Part shown: positions 28,278 through 38,220 of the stretch, one piece after another
How the letters are laid out: each line of letters starts with the position of its first letter
Numbering within the stretch: the stretch's first letter is position 1
Made by a program: the position numbers and the translations under genes
The notes under the pieces: model-generated
Seen by the model: the letters and a program-made list of their open reading frames with translations, nothing else
What the model was told of the DNA's origin: nothing
Database searches by the model: none
Assembly (NCBI RefSeq): GCF_004136635.1
Contig: NZ_NOIU01000003.1
Span: 62,001-126,000, forward strand
Direction: 5' to 3'
Length of the DNA stretch: 64,000 nt
DNA from: Rothia halotolerans
GTDB lineage: Bacteria; Actinomycetota; Actinomycetes; Actinomycetales; Micrococcaceae

Positions 28278-29566
28278 GCACGCAGACTCTCGAGCCCTCC
28301 CGCTCCGCCGGGGCGGCGCCCGCCCCGGTCGTGCGGAACTGGAAGAAGGCCGTCATCTTCTCGGTGCTGGGCCTGGTGGCCCTGGTGCTGTGCGGGGTCA
28401 ACGCGGCGGACACCACCGTGGTCCTGCGGCTGTCCAACCCCGGCGACGTCGTCGAGCTCGGGGACCTGAGCCTGCCCGCCTCGACGACGGGATGGGTCCT
28501 CAGCGTGCTCATGCTCGCGATCGCGGTGCTGGCGATCGGGCTCACGGCACAGGGGCGCGGCGTGAGCGGGTGGCTCTCGGCCGTGTTCTGGATCGCCTTC
28601 ATCCTGGCGATGCTGGTGTGGGCGGTCGGGCACGCGACCGGGAACAGCCTCTCGCTGCCGGGCCTGCTGGGCGGCTCGCTGGCGCTGTCCATCCCGCTGA
28701 TCTTCGGGTCGATGTCCGGGCTGCTGTGCGAGCGCTCCGGCGTGGTGAACATCGCGATCGAGGGGCAGCTGCTGTTCGGGGCCTTCGCCGCGGCGCTGGT
28801 GGGGACGCTGGCCGGCAGCGCGTGGATCGGTCTGCTCGCGGCGGTGCTGGGCGGGGCGCTGGTGGCCCTGATCCTCGCCGCGTTCTCCATCCGGTACCTG
28901 GTCAACCAGGTGATCGTGGGCGTCGTCGTCAACGTGCTGGTCTCCGGGCTCACCGGGTTCCTGTACTCGACCGTGCTGCAGCGGGACACCTCGCTGCTCA
29001 ACGCGCCGCCCCGGCTGCCCAGCTTCGCGATCCCGGTGCTCTCCGAGATCCCGGTGATCGGCCGGGTGCTGTTCGACCAGTCCGTGCTGGTGTACCTGAT
29101 GTACGCCGTCGTCGCGGTCCTCTGGTTCGCGCTCGGCCGCACCCGGTGGGGCCTGCGCACCCGCGCGGTGGGGGAGCACCCCCAGGCGGCGGACACGCTG
29201 GGGGTGAAGGTCAACCGGCTGCGCTTCCTCAACGTGCTGCTGGGCGGTGCCGTGGCGGGCATGGGCGGGGCGTTCTTCACGCTGGTCTCCGTCAGCTCGT
29301 TCACCAACGACATGACCGCGGGGCAGGGCTACATCGCGCTCGCGGCCCTCATCTTCGGGCGCTGGCGGCCGCTGGGAGCCCTGTGCGCCGCCCTGCTGTT
29401 CGGGTTCGCCACGAACCTGCAGTCGGTGCTCTCCCTGCTGGGCACCACCGTGCCCAGCCAGTTCCTGACCATGCTGCCCTACCTGGTGACCATCGCCGCG
29501 GTGACCGGACTCGTGGGCCGGTCCCGCGGGCCGGCCGCCTCCGGGCAACCGTACGTGAAGGAGTAG
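28274..29566 (+). CDS. Nucleoside ABC transporter permease 2
   Basis: The 430-residue protein is the second permease, with about ten membrane helices. GVVNIAIEGQLLFGAFAAAL and GLRTRAVGEHPQAADTLGV correspond to the family's conserved loop and EAA-like segment. ATG 28274 overlaps the end of permease 1 and has CAGGAG ~8 nt upstream. An in-frame extension further upstream runs out of frame with permease 1 and is a shadow. Cytidine deaminase begins 2 bp after the stop. Confidence 0.9.
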   Translation: MSTQTLEPSRSAGAAPAPVVRNWKKAVIFSVLGLVALVLCGVNAADTTVVLRLSNPGDVVELGDLSLPASTTGWVLSVLMLAIAVLAIGLTAQGRGVSGWLSAVFWIAFILAMLVWAVGHATGNSLSLPGLLGGSLALSIPLIFGSMSGLLCERSGVVNIAIEGQLLFGAFAAALVGTLAGSAWIGLLAAVLGGALVALILAAFSIRYLVNQVIVGVVVNVLVSGLTGFLYSTVLQRDTSLLNAPPRLPSFAIPVLSEIPVIGRVLFDQSVLVYLMYAVVAVLWFALGRTRWGLRTRAVGEHPQAADTLGVKVNRLRFLNVLLGGAVAGMGGAFFTLVSVSSFTNDMTAGQGYIALAALIFGRWRPLGALCAALLFGFATNLQSVLSLLGTTVPSQFLTMLPYLVTIAAVTGLVGRSRGPAASGQPYVKE

Positions 29567-29568
29567 CC

Positions 29569-29979
29569 GTGAAGCTCACCGAGGACGCGATGTGGCAGCG
29601 GCTCCAGGCCGCCGCCCGCCAGGCCCTGTCCCGGGCCTACTGCCCGTACTCGAACTACCCGGTCGGGGCCGCGGCCATGACCGACGAGGGCCGGATGGTC
29701 TCCGGGGCCAACGTGGAGAACGCCGCGTACGGCGTGACGCTGTGCGCCGAGTGCTCCCTGGTCTCCGAGCTGCACCGCACCGGCGGCGGCACGCTGCGAG
29801 CCGTGGTCTGCGTGGACCGGGACGGCCAGGTCATCACCCCCTGCGGCCGCTGCCGGCAGCTGCTGCACGAGCACCGTGGGCCGGACCTGGAGGTCCTGAC
29901 CCGGCAGGGGGCCAGGACCATGGAGGAGATGCTGCCCCTGGCCTTCGGGTCCGAGGACCTGGACCCGGAGGGGTCCTGA
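29569..29979 (+). CDS. cdd: Cytidine deaminase
   Basis: Cdd converts cytidine and deoxycytidine to uridine and deoxyuridine for pyrimidine salvage. The 136-residue protein has the zinc site C59-A60-E61 (TLCAECS, with E61 the proton shuttle) and C92/C95 (PCGRCRQL), plus SGANVENAAYG for ribose recognition (N49, E51). GTG 29569 follows AAGGAG (29558-29563) at 5 nt, inside the end of the permease gene. Its product feeds the pyrimidine phosphorylase encoded next. Confidence 0.95.
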   Translation: MKLTEDAMWQRLQAAARQALSRAYCPYSNYPVGAAAMTDEGRMVSGANVENAAYGVTLCAECSLVSELHRTGGGTLRAVVCVDRDGQVITPCGRCRQLLHEHRGPDLEVLTRQGARTMEEMLPLAFGSEDLDPEGS

Positions 29980-30000
29980 GGGAGCATCCAGGACGACGAC

Positions 30001-30027
30001 GCCGCTCCCCGGGCCCGGGGAAGCGGC
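30001..30027 (+). promoter_or_regulatory. Hairpin between cdd and deoA
   Basis: gccgct and agcggc flank the palindrome ccccgggcccgggg, giving a strong stem with a one-base bulge 22 nt after the cdd stop. deoA starts 19 nt further on, so this may attenuate or process the transcript within the operon. Confidence 0.4.
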
Positions 30028-30046
30028 ACGAGACGAGGAGGAGCGC

Positions 30047-31354
30047 ATGACCGAGGCATTCGACGCCGTCGAGGTGATCCGGCGCAAGCGGGACGGGGAG
30101 CGGCTGGCCCCGGAGCAGATCGACTGGGTCATCGACGCCTACACCCGCGGCGTCGTCGCGGAGGAGCAGATGTCCGCGCTGGCGATGGCGGTGTTCCTCA
30201 ACGGGATGGAGCGCGGGGAGATCGCCCGGTGGACCCGCGCCATGATCGCCAGCGGGGAGCGGCTCGACTTCTCGCCCATCCTGGGCCCCGGCGGCAAGGT
30301 CGCCACGGCGGACAAGCACTCGACCGGCGGGGTGGGGGACAAGATCACCCTGCCGCTGGCTCCGCTGGTGGCGGTCTACGGCGTCGCGGTCCCGCAGCTC
30401 TCCGGGCGGGGGCTGGGGCACACCGGCGGCACGCTGGACAAGCTCGAGTCGATCCCGGGCTGGCGCGCCGAGCTCTCCCACGCGGAGGTGCTCGAGATGC
30501 TCGGCGGGATCGGCGCCGTGATCTGCGCCGCCGGGGCCGGCCTGGCGCCGGCGGACAAGAAGCTCTACGCTCTGCGGGACGTCACCGCGACGGTCGAGTC
30601 GATCCCGCTGATCGCCTCCTCGATCATGTCCAAGAAGATCGCGGAGGGCACCGACTCCCTGGTGCTCGACGTCAAGGTGGGCAGCGGCGCCTTCATGAAG
30701 GACGAGGAGCGGGCCCGGGAGCTGGCGCGCGTGATGGTCGAGCTCGGCGAGGAGGCGGGGGTGCGCACCTCCGCCCTGCTCACGGAGATGTCCGTCCCGC
30801 TGGGGGCGAGTGTGGGCAACGCGATCGAGGTCGAGGAGTCCGTGGAGGTCCTGGCCGGGGGAGGGCCGGGCGACGTCGTCGAGCTCACCGTGGCGCTGGC
30901 CCGCGAGATGCTGGCCGCCTCCGGGATCGGGGAGGACCCGGCCGAGGCCCTGGCGGACGGCCGGGCGATGGACGTCTACCGGCGCATGATCCGGGCCCAG
31001 GGCGGGAACCCGGACGCCGCCCTGCCGACGGCGCGCGAGTCCCACCAGGTGCTGGCCCCGTCCGACGGCGTCCTCTCCCGCCTCGACGCCCTGGCCGTGG
31101 GCACCGCCTCGTGGCGGCTCGGGGCGGGGCGGGCCCGCAAGGAGGACGCGGTGCAGGCCGGCGCGGGGGTGCGCCTGCACGCGAAGCCGGGGGACCGCGT
31201 CGCGCGCGGGCAGCCGCTGATGACCCTCCTGACCGACACCCCCGAGAGGTTCCCCCGGGCCGTGGAGGCGCTGGAGGAGGGCTTCACCGTGACGGAGGGG
31301 GATTCCGCCGATGTCGAACGGCGGCTGATCCTCGATAGACTGTCGGCAGAATAG
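30047..31354 (+). CDS. deoA: Thymidine / pyrimidine-nucleoside phosphorylase
   Basis: The enzyme splits thymidine (or uridine) with phosphate to base and (deoxy)ribose-1-phosphate. The 435-residue length is typical. KHSTGGVGDK (90-99) binds phosphate, and SGRGLGHTGGTLDKLESIPG (119-138) is the family signature. GAGGAGG precedes ATG 30047 at good spacing. Sequence does not separate thymidine-specific DeoA from the broader Pdp type. A TAGACT hexamer at the 3' end may be a promoter for the next gene. Confidence 0.95.
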   Translation: MTEAFDAVEVIRRKRDGERLAPEQIDWVIDAYTRGVVAEEQMSALAMAVFLNGMERGEIARWTRAMIASGERLDFSPILGPGGKVATADKHSTGGVGDKITLPLAPLVAVYGVAVPQLSGRGLGHTGGTLDKLESIPGWRAELSHAEVLEMLGGIGAVICAAGAGLAPADKKLYALRDVTATVESIPLIASSIMSKKIAEGTDSLVLDVKVGSGAFMKDEERARELARVMVELGEEAGVRTSALLTEMSVPLGASVGNAIEVEESVEVLAGGGPGDVVELTVALAREMLAASGIGEDPAEALADGRAMDVYRRMIRAQGGNPDAALPTARESHQVLAPSDGVLSRLDALAVGTASWRLGAGRARKEDAVQAGAGVRLHAKPGDRVARGQPLMTLLTDTPERFPRAVEALEEGFTVTEGDSADVERRLILDRLSAE

Positions 31355-31427
31355 AAGGTCGGACGGCCCGCTATTGAGGGATCGGAAGTCGAGTGCGTCG
31401 GCGACGACGCGGAAGTCTAGGTGAGTT

Positions 31428-33095
31428 GTGGCATTCAAAATGTTCCGTAAGAATTCGCAGGACGATCAGTTCGACGAGCAGCGGCAGTCGGATGAATCGC
31501 CCATGACGAGCGGCTCCGCCCCCTCAGCGTCGGCCTCCGGCACCCGTGAGCCGCTTCCGGCCGGCAACGGGCTGCCCGAGCTCGTGGACCTGATGGACCG
31601 TGAGGGGGCCCACGTCCTCCAGCTGGACCAGCACGGCAACGAGATGACCGCGCACCTCGACCCGGGCGAGAAGCCCGAGCGGAAGAGCGTCGTGGACACC
31701 GAGTCCCCGTGGTTCGACGCCGTCGCCTCCCTCTACACCGCGGCCCAGGCCAGCGAGCGCGGCCCGTGGCGCCGGGTGGAGATCATGGTCTCCACGGTGC
31801 GCGATGGCGCCCGGACGGTGGAGATCGAGTACACCTTCCCCGACTCCGACCGCCAGCAGCGCGAGGCGTACACCCAGCGGGTCGAGTTGGAGCGCGAGGA
31901 CGCCTCCGCGGACGCCGCCCCGCAGCCCGAGGCCCCGGACGCGGCGCCGACGCCGGCCGGGTCCTCCGCCCCCGCCTCCTCCGAGGCCCCAGCCTTCGCC
32001 GGGACCTCCGGCTCGTCCGGGCCCTCCGCCCCCGCCGAGGCAGCCGGTTCATCCGAGACCCCCGCCCCCGCCGAGGCCTCCTCGGACAGCGCCCTGGCCG
32101 CCCTCGCCGCCGACGCGGACCGCCGCCACGACGAGGCGGGCTCCCCGGCCGAACCCGAGCCCGGCCTCGCCGGCGACGCGCCGGCCCGGGACGAGTCCTC
32201 GGCCTCCGCCGCCGGGGAGCAGGACCCCGCGAGCGACGACGCCGTCTACGTCTCCTCCGACGAGCCGCAGGCCCCCGCCGAGGAGCGGGAGGTGCTCGGC
32301 ACACCGGAGCCCCGCGACGAGGCGGAGGCCCCCGCGCCGGTCGACGCCGCCCTGGAAGGCCGCGCCGCCGAGGCTCCCGCCGCTTCCGGCGAGGCGGCCC
32401 CCGCCGCTTCCGGCGAGGCGGCCCCCGCCGCCGACGCCGCCTCGGTCCCGGACGCCCCGGCCCCCGACGCCGCCCCGGCCCACGCCGGATCCCCGGCGGA
32501 CTCGGCAGAGGCCCCGGCCGGTGCGGCCTCCGCGCTGCCCGCATCCGCCCCCGCCACGGCCGACCACGCCGACGTCGCCCCCTCCTACGCCGCCCCCGCG
32601 CGCGTGGAGAAGCCCTCCGAGACCCACCTGGCCGACGGCAACCTGGTGCTCACCGAGTCCGCCGTCCTGCAGCGGCTCGGCGAGGCCCAGGCGGCGCTCT
32701 TCGGCCCCGGCGGCTCGGCGCGGGACGTCTCCAGCGTCCTGATCCGGGTCCGCGCCCTGGGCTCGTACTACGACGCCCTGACCCACGTGCGCCGCGACGG
32801 CACCTGGGAGCAGCGCAGGACCTTCGAGCTGATCCCGGAGGAGGCGCTGCACATCCTGGACCTCAAATCCGACTCCTACCTGGAGGGCAGCGGATCGCCG
32901 GTGGCCATGATGTTCCGGTTCACCCCGGGGATCCCGCCGCAGGTCTCCTTCGACTACCAGGACGAGGAGAGCTTCGTGAAGTACCGCGACCGCCTCCCGG
33001 CCCAGCAGTACATCGAGGAGCTGCGGCTCTTCCCCCGCACCGGCGTCAACATCCCCGAGCACATGAACGAGGCACTGACCCAGTGGAGCCTGTAG
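31428..33095 (+). CDS. Unknown two-domain protein with long Pro/Ala linker
   Basis: The 555-residue protein has an ordered N-terminal part (about 45-145), a very Ala/Pro/Glu/Ser-rich linker (about 150-400) and an ordered C-terminal domain (about 405-555). Within the linker a 24 bp unit is duplicated around 32385-32430. Both ordered parts look alpha/beta with Trp/Tyr-rich strands, and the C-terminal half loosely recalls YezG-type immunity proteins; this is a resemblance only. GTG 31428 has AGGTGA just upstream; ATG 31440 is an alternative. It lies between deoA and add, with no predicted membrane segment or signal peptide. Confidence 0.7.
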   Translation: MAFKMFRKNSQDDQFDEQRQSDESPMTSGSAPSASASGTREPLPAGNGLPELVDLMDREGAHVLQLDQHGNEMTAHLDPGEKPERKSVVDTESPWFDAVASLYTAAQASERGPWRRVEIMVSTVRDGARTVEIEYTFPDSDRQQREAYTQRVELEREDASADAAPQPEAPDAAPTPAGSSAPASSEAPAFAGTSGSSGPSAPAEAAGSSETPAPAEASSDSALAALAADADRRHDEAGSPAEPEPGLAGDAPARDESSASAAGEQDPASDDAVYVSSDEPQAPAEEREVLGTPEPRDEAEAPAPVDAALEGRAAEAPAASGEAAPAASGEAAPAADAASVPDAPAPDAAPAHAGSPADSAEAPAGAASALPASAPATADHADVAPSYAAPARVEKPSETHLADGNLVLTESAVLQRLGEAQAALFGPGGSARDVSSVLIRVRALGSYYDALTHVRRDGTWEQRRTFELIPEEALHILDLKSDSYLEGSGSPVAMMFRFTPGIPPQVSFDYQDEESFVKYRDRLPAQQYIEELRLFPRTGVNIPEHMNEALTQWSL

Positions 33096-33123
33096 GCCCC
33101 CGACGCAGCACCGGGGTCGCGCC

Positions 33124-34350
33124 GTGAGCGCGGTCTCCACGGAGGATCTGCCGCATCGCAGCCTGGCCGCCTCGCGGCTGGCCCGGCTGCCCAAGGTGTG
33201 CCTCCACGACCACCTGGACGGCGCGCTGCGACCCGCCACCGTGGCGGAGCTCGCCGCCGAGTGCGGCCACGCCCTGCCCGAGCGCGAGCCGCAGGCCCTG
33301 CGCCGCTGGTTCGCCGAGTCCGCCGACTCCGGCTCCCTGGTCCGGTACCTGGAGACCTTCGAGCACACGGTCGCGGTCCTGCAGACCGCCTCCGCGCTGG
33401 AGCGCGCCGCGCAGGAGTACGTGCTCGACGCCGCGGAGGACGGCGTCGTCTACGCCGAGGTCCGCTGGGCCCCTGAGCAGCACCAGCGCTCCGGCCTGAG
33501 CCTGGAGGACGCGGTGGCCGCGGTGGCCCGGGGTCTCGCGGAGGGCGAGGCCGCCGCCGCGCGCCGCGGCGCCGCCGTCACCGTCCGGCAGATCCTCTGC
33601 GCCATGCGGCACGCCGAGCGGTCCCTGGAGATCGCGCGGCTCGCCACGGCCAGCCGGGCCCTCGGCGTCGTCGGCTTCGACCTCGCCGGGCCGGAGGACG
33701 GCCACGCCCCCTCGGCCCACCGGGAGGCGCTGCGGCACTGCGCGGAGCACTTCCTGCCGGTCACCCTGCACGCCGGCGAGGCGGCGGGCACCGGCTCGAT
33801 CCGCGAGGCGGTGCTGGAGGGCCGCTCCCTGCGCCTGGGCCACGGCGTCCGCATCCTGCGGGACGTCTCCGCCGGGCCGGAGGGCGCGGCCCTGGGGGAG
33901 AACGTCTCGCGGTTCCCCGGCAACGGACACTCCCGTCCCGACGCCGAGGGCCTCGCCCTGGGGGACCTGGCGGCCTGGGTGCGGGACCGGGGCATCGCGC
34001 TGGAGCTGTGCCCCTCCTCCAACCTGCAGACCGGGGCCGCACCGCGGGTCGCGGACATCGCCTCCTCTGCGGACGGGGAGGGGGCCCGCCCCGCCGCCGA
34101 GTACCGCGAGCATCCGGTGGAGCTGCTGCGCGCGCTGGGCTTCACCATCACGATCAACCCGGACAACCGCCTGATGAGCGGGACCTCCATGACGCACGAG
34201 TTCGTGCGCCTGAAGGAGGAGTTCGGCTACGGCACGGAGGACTTCCTGGAGGTGACCATGAACGCCGCCCTCGCCGCGTTCCTGCCGGCGGACCGGAAGA
34301 ACGAGCTGGTCGAGCAGGTGCTCGCGGGCTACTCGGGAGCCGGGGCGTGA
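33124..34350 (+). CDS. add: Adenosine deaminase
   Basis: Add deaminates (deoxy)adenosine to (deoxy)inosine. The 408-residue protein shows H28/H30 of the zinc site (CLHDHLDGALRP), TLHAGEAAG with the His-Glu pair, LGHGVRIL, CPSSNLQTG and INPDNRLMSGTS with the catalytic Asp. Compared with shorter homologues there is an insertion of roughly 25 residues around 260-285. GTG 33124 has no strong ribosome binding site. The stop overlaps the mazG GTG (GTGA), so the two are coupled; the cluster thus handles both purine and pyrimidine nucleosides. Confidence 0.94.
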   Translation: MSAVSTEDLPHRSLAASRLARLPKVCLHDHLDGALRPATVAELAAECGHALPEREPQALRRWFAESADSGSLVRYLETFEHTVAVLQTASALERAAQEYVLDAAEDGVVYAEVRWAPEQHQRSGLSLEDAVAAVARGLAEGEAAAARRGAAVTVRQILCAMRHAERSLEIARLATASRALGVVGFDLAGPEDGHAPSAHREALRHCAEHFLPVTLHAGEAAGTGSIREAVLEGRSLRLGHGVRILRDVSAGPEGAALGENVSRFPGNGHSRPDAEGLALGDLAAWVRDRGIALELCPSSNLQTGAAPRVADIASSADGEGARPAAEYREHPVELLRALGFTITINPDNRLMSGTSMTHEFVRLKEEFGYGTEDFLEVTMNAALAAFLPADRKNELVEQVLAGYSGAGA

Positions 34351-35240
34351 GCCGCGCGGGAGCCGCCTTCGAGCGCCTCGTGGAGCTCATGGACGGCCTG
34401 CGCTCGCCGGGAGGCTGCCCCTGGGACGGCGAGCAGACGCACCGCTCCTTGGTCCGCTACCTCATCGAGGAGTCCTACGAGGTCGTCGAGGCGATCGAGG
34501 CCCCGGACGGCGTGGACCGGACGCTGCTGAGGGAGGAGCTCGGGGACGTCCTGCTCCAGGTGGTCTTCCACTCCCGCATCGCGGAGGAGACCCCGGCGGA
34601 GTCCGGAGGGTTCGACGTCGCCGCGGTCGTGGAGCAGCTCAACGCCAAGCTGGTCCGGCGGCACCCGCACGTCTTCGGCGACGAGCCCGACCCGGACGCC
34701 GCAGGGGAGGAGCCCGTGGACGAGCGCCGGCTCGAGCGGCTGACCCGCCGCTGGGACGCCATCAAGCGCGAGGAGAAGCCCGAGCGCTCGGACCCCTTCG
34801 ACGGGATCCCGCCCGCCCTGCCCGCGCTGGCGCTGGCCGAGAAGACCCTGAGCAAGGCCGCCAAGGCGGGGCTGCCGCTGCCTGCGCCCGCTCCGATCCC
34901 GGCCCGTGAGGACGCCGACTCGCCCGGGGCCCGTCCGGACGCCGCCGAGACGGCCGCCGATGCCGTGGCCGGAAGACCCGACGCCGACGACGCCGCGGCC
35001 GGGCCGACCGGCGCCGCCTCCGAGCCCCGTCCGTCCCGGCCTCTTCCCCCGGAGCCCGGCAGCGAGATCTCGCCCGAGTCCGTCGCGGCGGCCGGCCGGG
35101 AGGAGGCCGAGCGCCTGCTCGGCGAGGAGCTGCTGGCCCTGGCCGTCCGGGCCCGCACCCTCGGCGTCGACCCCGAGCGCGCCCTGCGCGGCGCCGTCCG
35201 GCGGTTCACGGCGACTTCACGCCCCGTTGGGAAAGTGTGA
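34347..35240 (+). CDS. mazG: MazG nucleoside triphosphate pyrophosphohydrolase
   Basis: MazG hydrolyses nucleoside triphosphates, including aberrant ones, to monophosphates. The 297-residue protein has the MazG core: CPWDGEQTHRSLVRYLIEES and LREELGDVLLQVVFHSR, which supply the E-x-x-E metal ligands. After ~175 residues the sequence becomes Ala/Pro/Asp-rich until ~235, then resumes with a helical C-terminal segment. This linker is unusual for MazG. GTG 34347 overlaps the add stop. The 136 bp gap to eno contains the eno promoter. Confidence 0.88.
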   Translation: MSRAGAAFERLVELMDGLRSPGGCPWDGEQTHRSLVRYLIEESYEVVEAIEAPDGVDRTLLREELGDVLLQVVFHSRIAEETPAESGGFDVAAVVEQLNAKLVRRHPHVFGDEPDPDAAGEEPVDERRLERLTRRWDAIKREEKPERSDPFDGIPPALPALALAEKTLSKAAKAGLPLPAPAPIPAREDADSPGARPDAAETAADAVAGRPDADDAAAGPTGAASEPRPSRPLPPEPGSEISPESVAAAGREEAERLLGEELLALAVRARTLGVDPERALRGAVRRFTATSRPVGKV

Positions 35241-35268
35241 ATACGCCTGTGTTCGTGTGGGAAATTGA

Positions 35269-36666
<1,398 letters not shown>

Positions 36667-36688
36667 CTCAACGCCGCTGAGGCGCGTG

Positions 36689-36732
36689 GGGCCCCGCCTC
36701 AGCCGGAGGATCATCCGGCTGAGGCGGGGCCC
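36689..36732 (+). terminator. Terminator after eno
   Basis: A perfect 19 bp stem (36689-36707 with 36714-36732) encloses the loop ggatca, 22 nt downstream of the eno stop. No U tract follows. Confidence 0.85.
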
Positions 36733-36875
36733 GACGCCGTCCCGGCCTCATCCCCGGACCGCGACGCCGCAGGCCCCGCCTCTCCTCCCGGCCGGGCCGT
36801 CTCTGCCTCGTCACCGCCCTGAGGCCCCGTGTCGCCCGTCCGGCCGGCTGGAGCGAACCTGGCCCGAGGGTTAGG

Positions 36876-36881
36876 TACAGT
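36876..36881 (+). promoter_or_regulatory. Possible -10 of the ftsB-DUF501-ppx operon
   Basis: TACAGT lies 36 nt before the ftsB GTG. The short leader carries GGAGAGG just upstream of the start. No -35 match was found. Confidence 0.4.
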
Positions 36882-36917
36882 GAGGATGCATCAGCAACCG
36901 ATGGAGAGGACGGCCCC

Positions 36918-37541
36918 GTGAAGAATCCCCTGCCCCGGGGCCTCCGGCTGCCCCAGCGGATGCGCCGGCGCGCGGACGATCGGCCCGAGCCCGCGGAGGG
37001 CGCCGGCCCGGAGCCGGGCGGCTCGGCCGGCAGGCGTCCCCGGACCGCGCGGAAGCGCCCCGCCGGAGCGGCCCCCGCCGGGCGCGCCCCGTCCGAGGGC
37101 ACCGGCAGCGGCTCCCTCGGCGCCGAGGACTGGTCCGAGGAGCGGGGGGCGATGCAGCCGGTCGCGGCCCGCTCGTTCTCCGGCCGGACCGTGCTGCTGC
37201 TCCTGGTCGTCATCGCCCTGGTGGTGCCGCTGGCCCCCACCGTCCACCGCTACTTCGCGCAGCAGGCGGAGATCTCGGCGCTCGAGCAGGACATCGAGAG
37301 CCTCAAGTCCGAGCAGCAGCAGCTGAAGGACCAGGAGGACCTGTGGAAGCAGGACTCCTACGTGGAGCAGCAGGCCCGCGAGCGGCTCTCCTACGTCCGG
37401 CCGGGCGAGACGCCGTACCTGGTGGTCGGCGGCGAGGACGAGGGGACCGAGGCCAACACCTCCTCCGCCGAGGCCGTGACCTCGGAGGACCCGGGCTGGG
37501 CCGGGAAGCTCTGGGAGTCGCTGAACGATCCGGCCTCCTAG
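36918..37541 (+). CDS. ftsB: FtsB/DivIC septum formation initiator protein
   Basis: FtsB-family proteins join the FtsL/FtsQ subcomplex of the divisome. The 207-residue protein has a basic, Pro/Ala-rich cytoplasmic tail (1-88), one membrane helix (about 90-107), an extracytoplasmic coiled coil (about 111-142) and a conserved C-terminal block, ARERLSYVRPGETPYLVV. The order eno, ftsB, DUF501, ppx is conserved in many actinobacteria. GTG 36918 has GGAGAGG 8 nt upstream. Confidence 0.88.
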   Translation: MKNPLPRGLRLPQRMRRRADDRPEPAEGAGPEPGGSAGRRPRTARKRPAGAAPAGRAPSEGTGSGSLGAEDWSEERGAMQPVAARSFSGRTVLLLLVVIALVVPLAPTVHRYFAQQAEISALEQDIESLKSEQQQLKDQEDLWKQDSYVEQQARERLSYVRPGETPYLVVGGEDEGTEANTSSAEAVTSEDPGWAGKLWESLNDPAS

Positions 37542-37592
37542 AGGCGCTCCGCGCACCCGCTGCACATCGACGCGACGAACCGAAGGACCACG

Positions 37593-38180
37593 GTGACCAC
37601 TCCCTCCACAGACCACGTGCCGCACGGCTACGGAGCCAGCGCGGACACCCTCGCGCCGACCTCCCTGGACCTGCTGGTGCTCTCCCGCCAGCTGGGACGG
37701 CAGGTGCGCGACGTCGTCGAGGTCCCGGCCCGCTGCGTGTGCGGCAACCCGCTGGTCGCGGCGACGGCGCCCCGGCTCTCCAACGGCTCGCCCTTCCCCA
37801 CGGTCTTCTACCTCGCGCACCCGGTGGCCACCCAGGCCGCCTCCCGCCTGGAGGCGGCCGGGCTGATGTACCGCATGACGGACCGGATCGCCGAGGAGCC
37901 GGAGACGGCACGCGCCTACGAGGCGGCGCACCGGAACTACCTCGCCGAGCGGGAGCGGGTCGGGCGCGCGGCCGGGATCGGAGAGGTGCCCGAGATCGAG
38001 GGCATCTCCGCCGGCGGCATGCCCAGCCGCGTCAAGTGCCTGCACGCCGTCCTCGGCCACACCCTCTCCGTGGGACCCGGCGTGAATCCCTTCGGAGACG
38101 AGACCCTCGAGGCGATCGGGCAGTGGTGGACGCCCGAGCGGTGCGCCTGCGACCCGGCCTGGCGCGAGCCCAGGGACTGA
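37593..38180 (+). CDS. DUF501 family protein
   Basis: The 195-residue protein has the DUF501 signatures PFPTVFYLAHP, SRLEAAGLMYRM and GGMPSRVKCLHAVLGHTL, ending in GPGVNPFGDE. Conserved Cys and His residues (C40, C42, then the CLH and GH positions) suggest a metal site, but the family function is unknown. It is nearly always found between ftsB and ppx in actinobacteria. GTG 37593 follows GAAGGA. Confidence 0.88.
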   Translation: MTTPSTDHVPHGYGASADTLAPTSLDLLVLSRQLGRQVRDVVEVPARCVCGNPLVAATAPRLSNGSPFPTVFYLAHPVATQAASRLEAAGLMYRMTDRIAEEPETARAYEAAHRNYLAERERVGRAAGIGEVPEIEGISAGGMPSRVKCLHAVLGHTLSVGPGVNPFGDETLEAIGQWWTPERCACDPAWREPRD

Positions 38181-38220
38181 CCGAACGCCCCCACCCGACC
38201 CCCAGGAGGTTCGAGACATC

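Noticed and set aside
31709-33127. Alternative 472-codon frame through the two-domain protein gene
   Set aside because: Arg/Gly/Pro-rich shadow; the frame used has coherent N- and C-terminal domains and a ribosome binding site.
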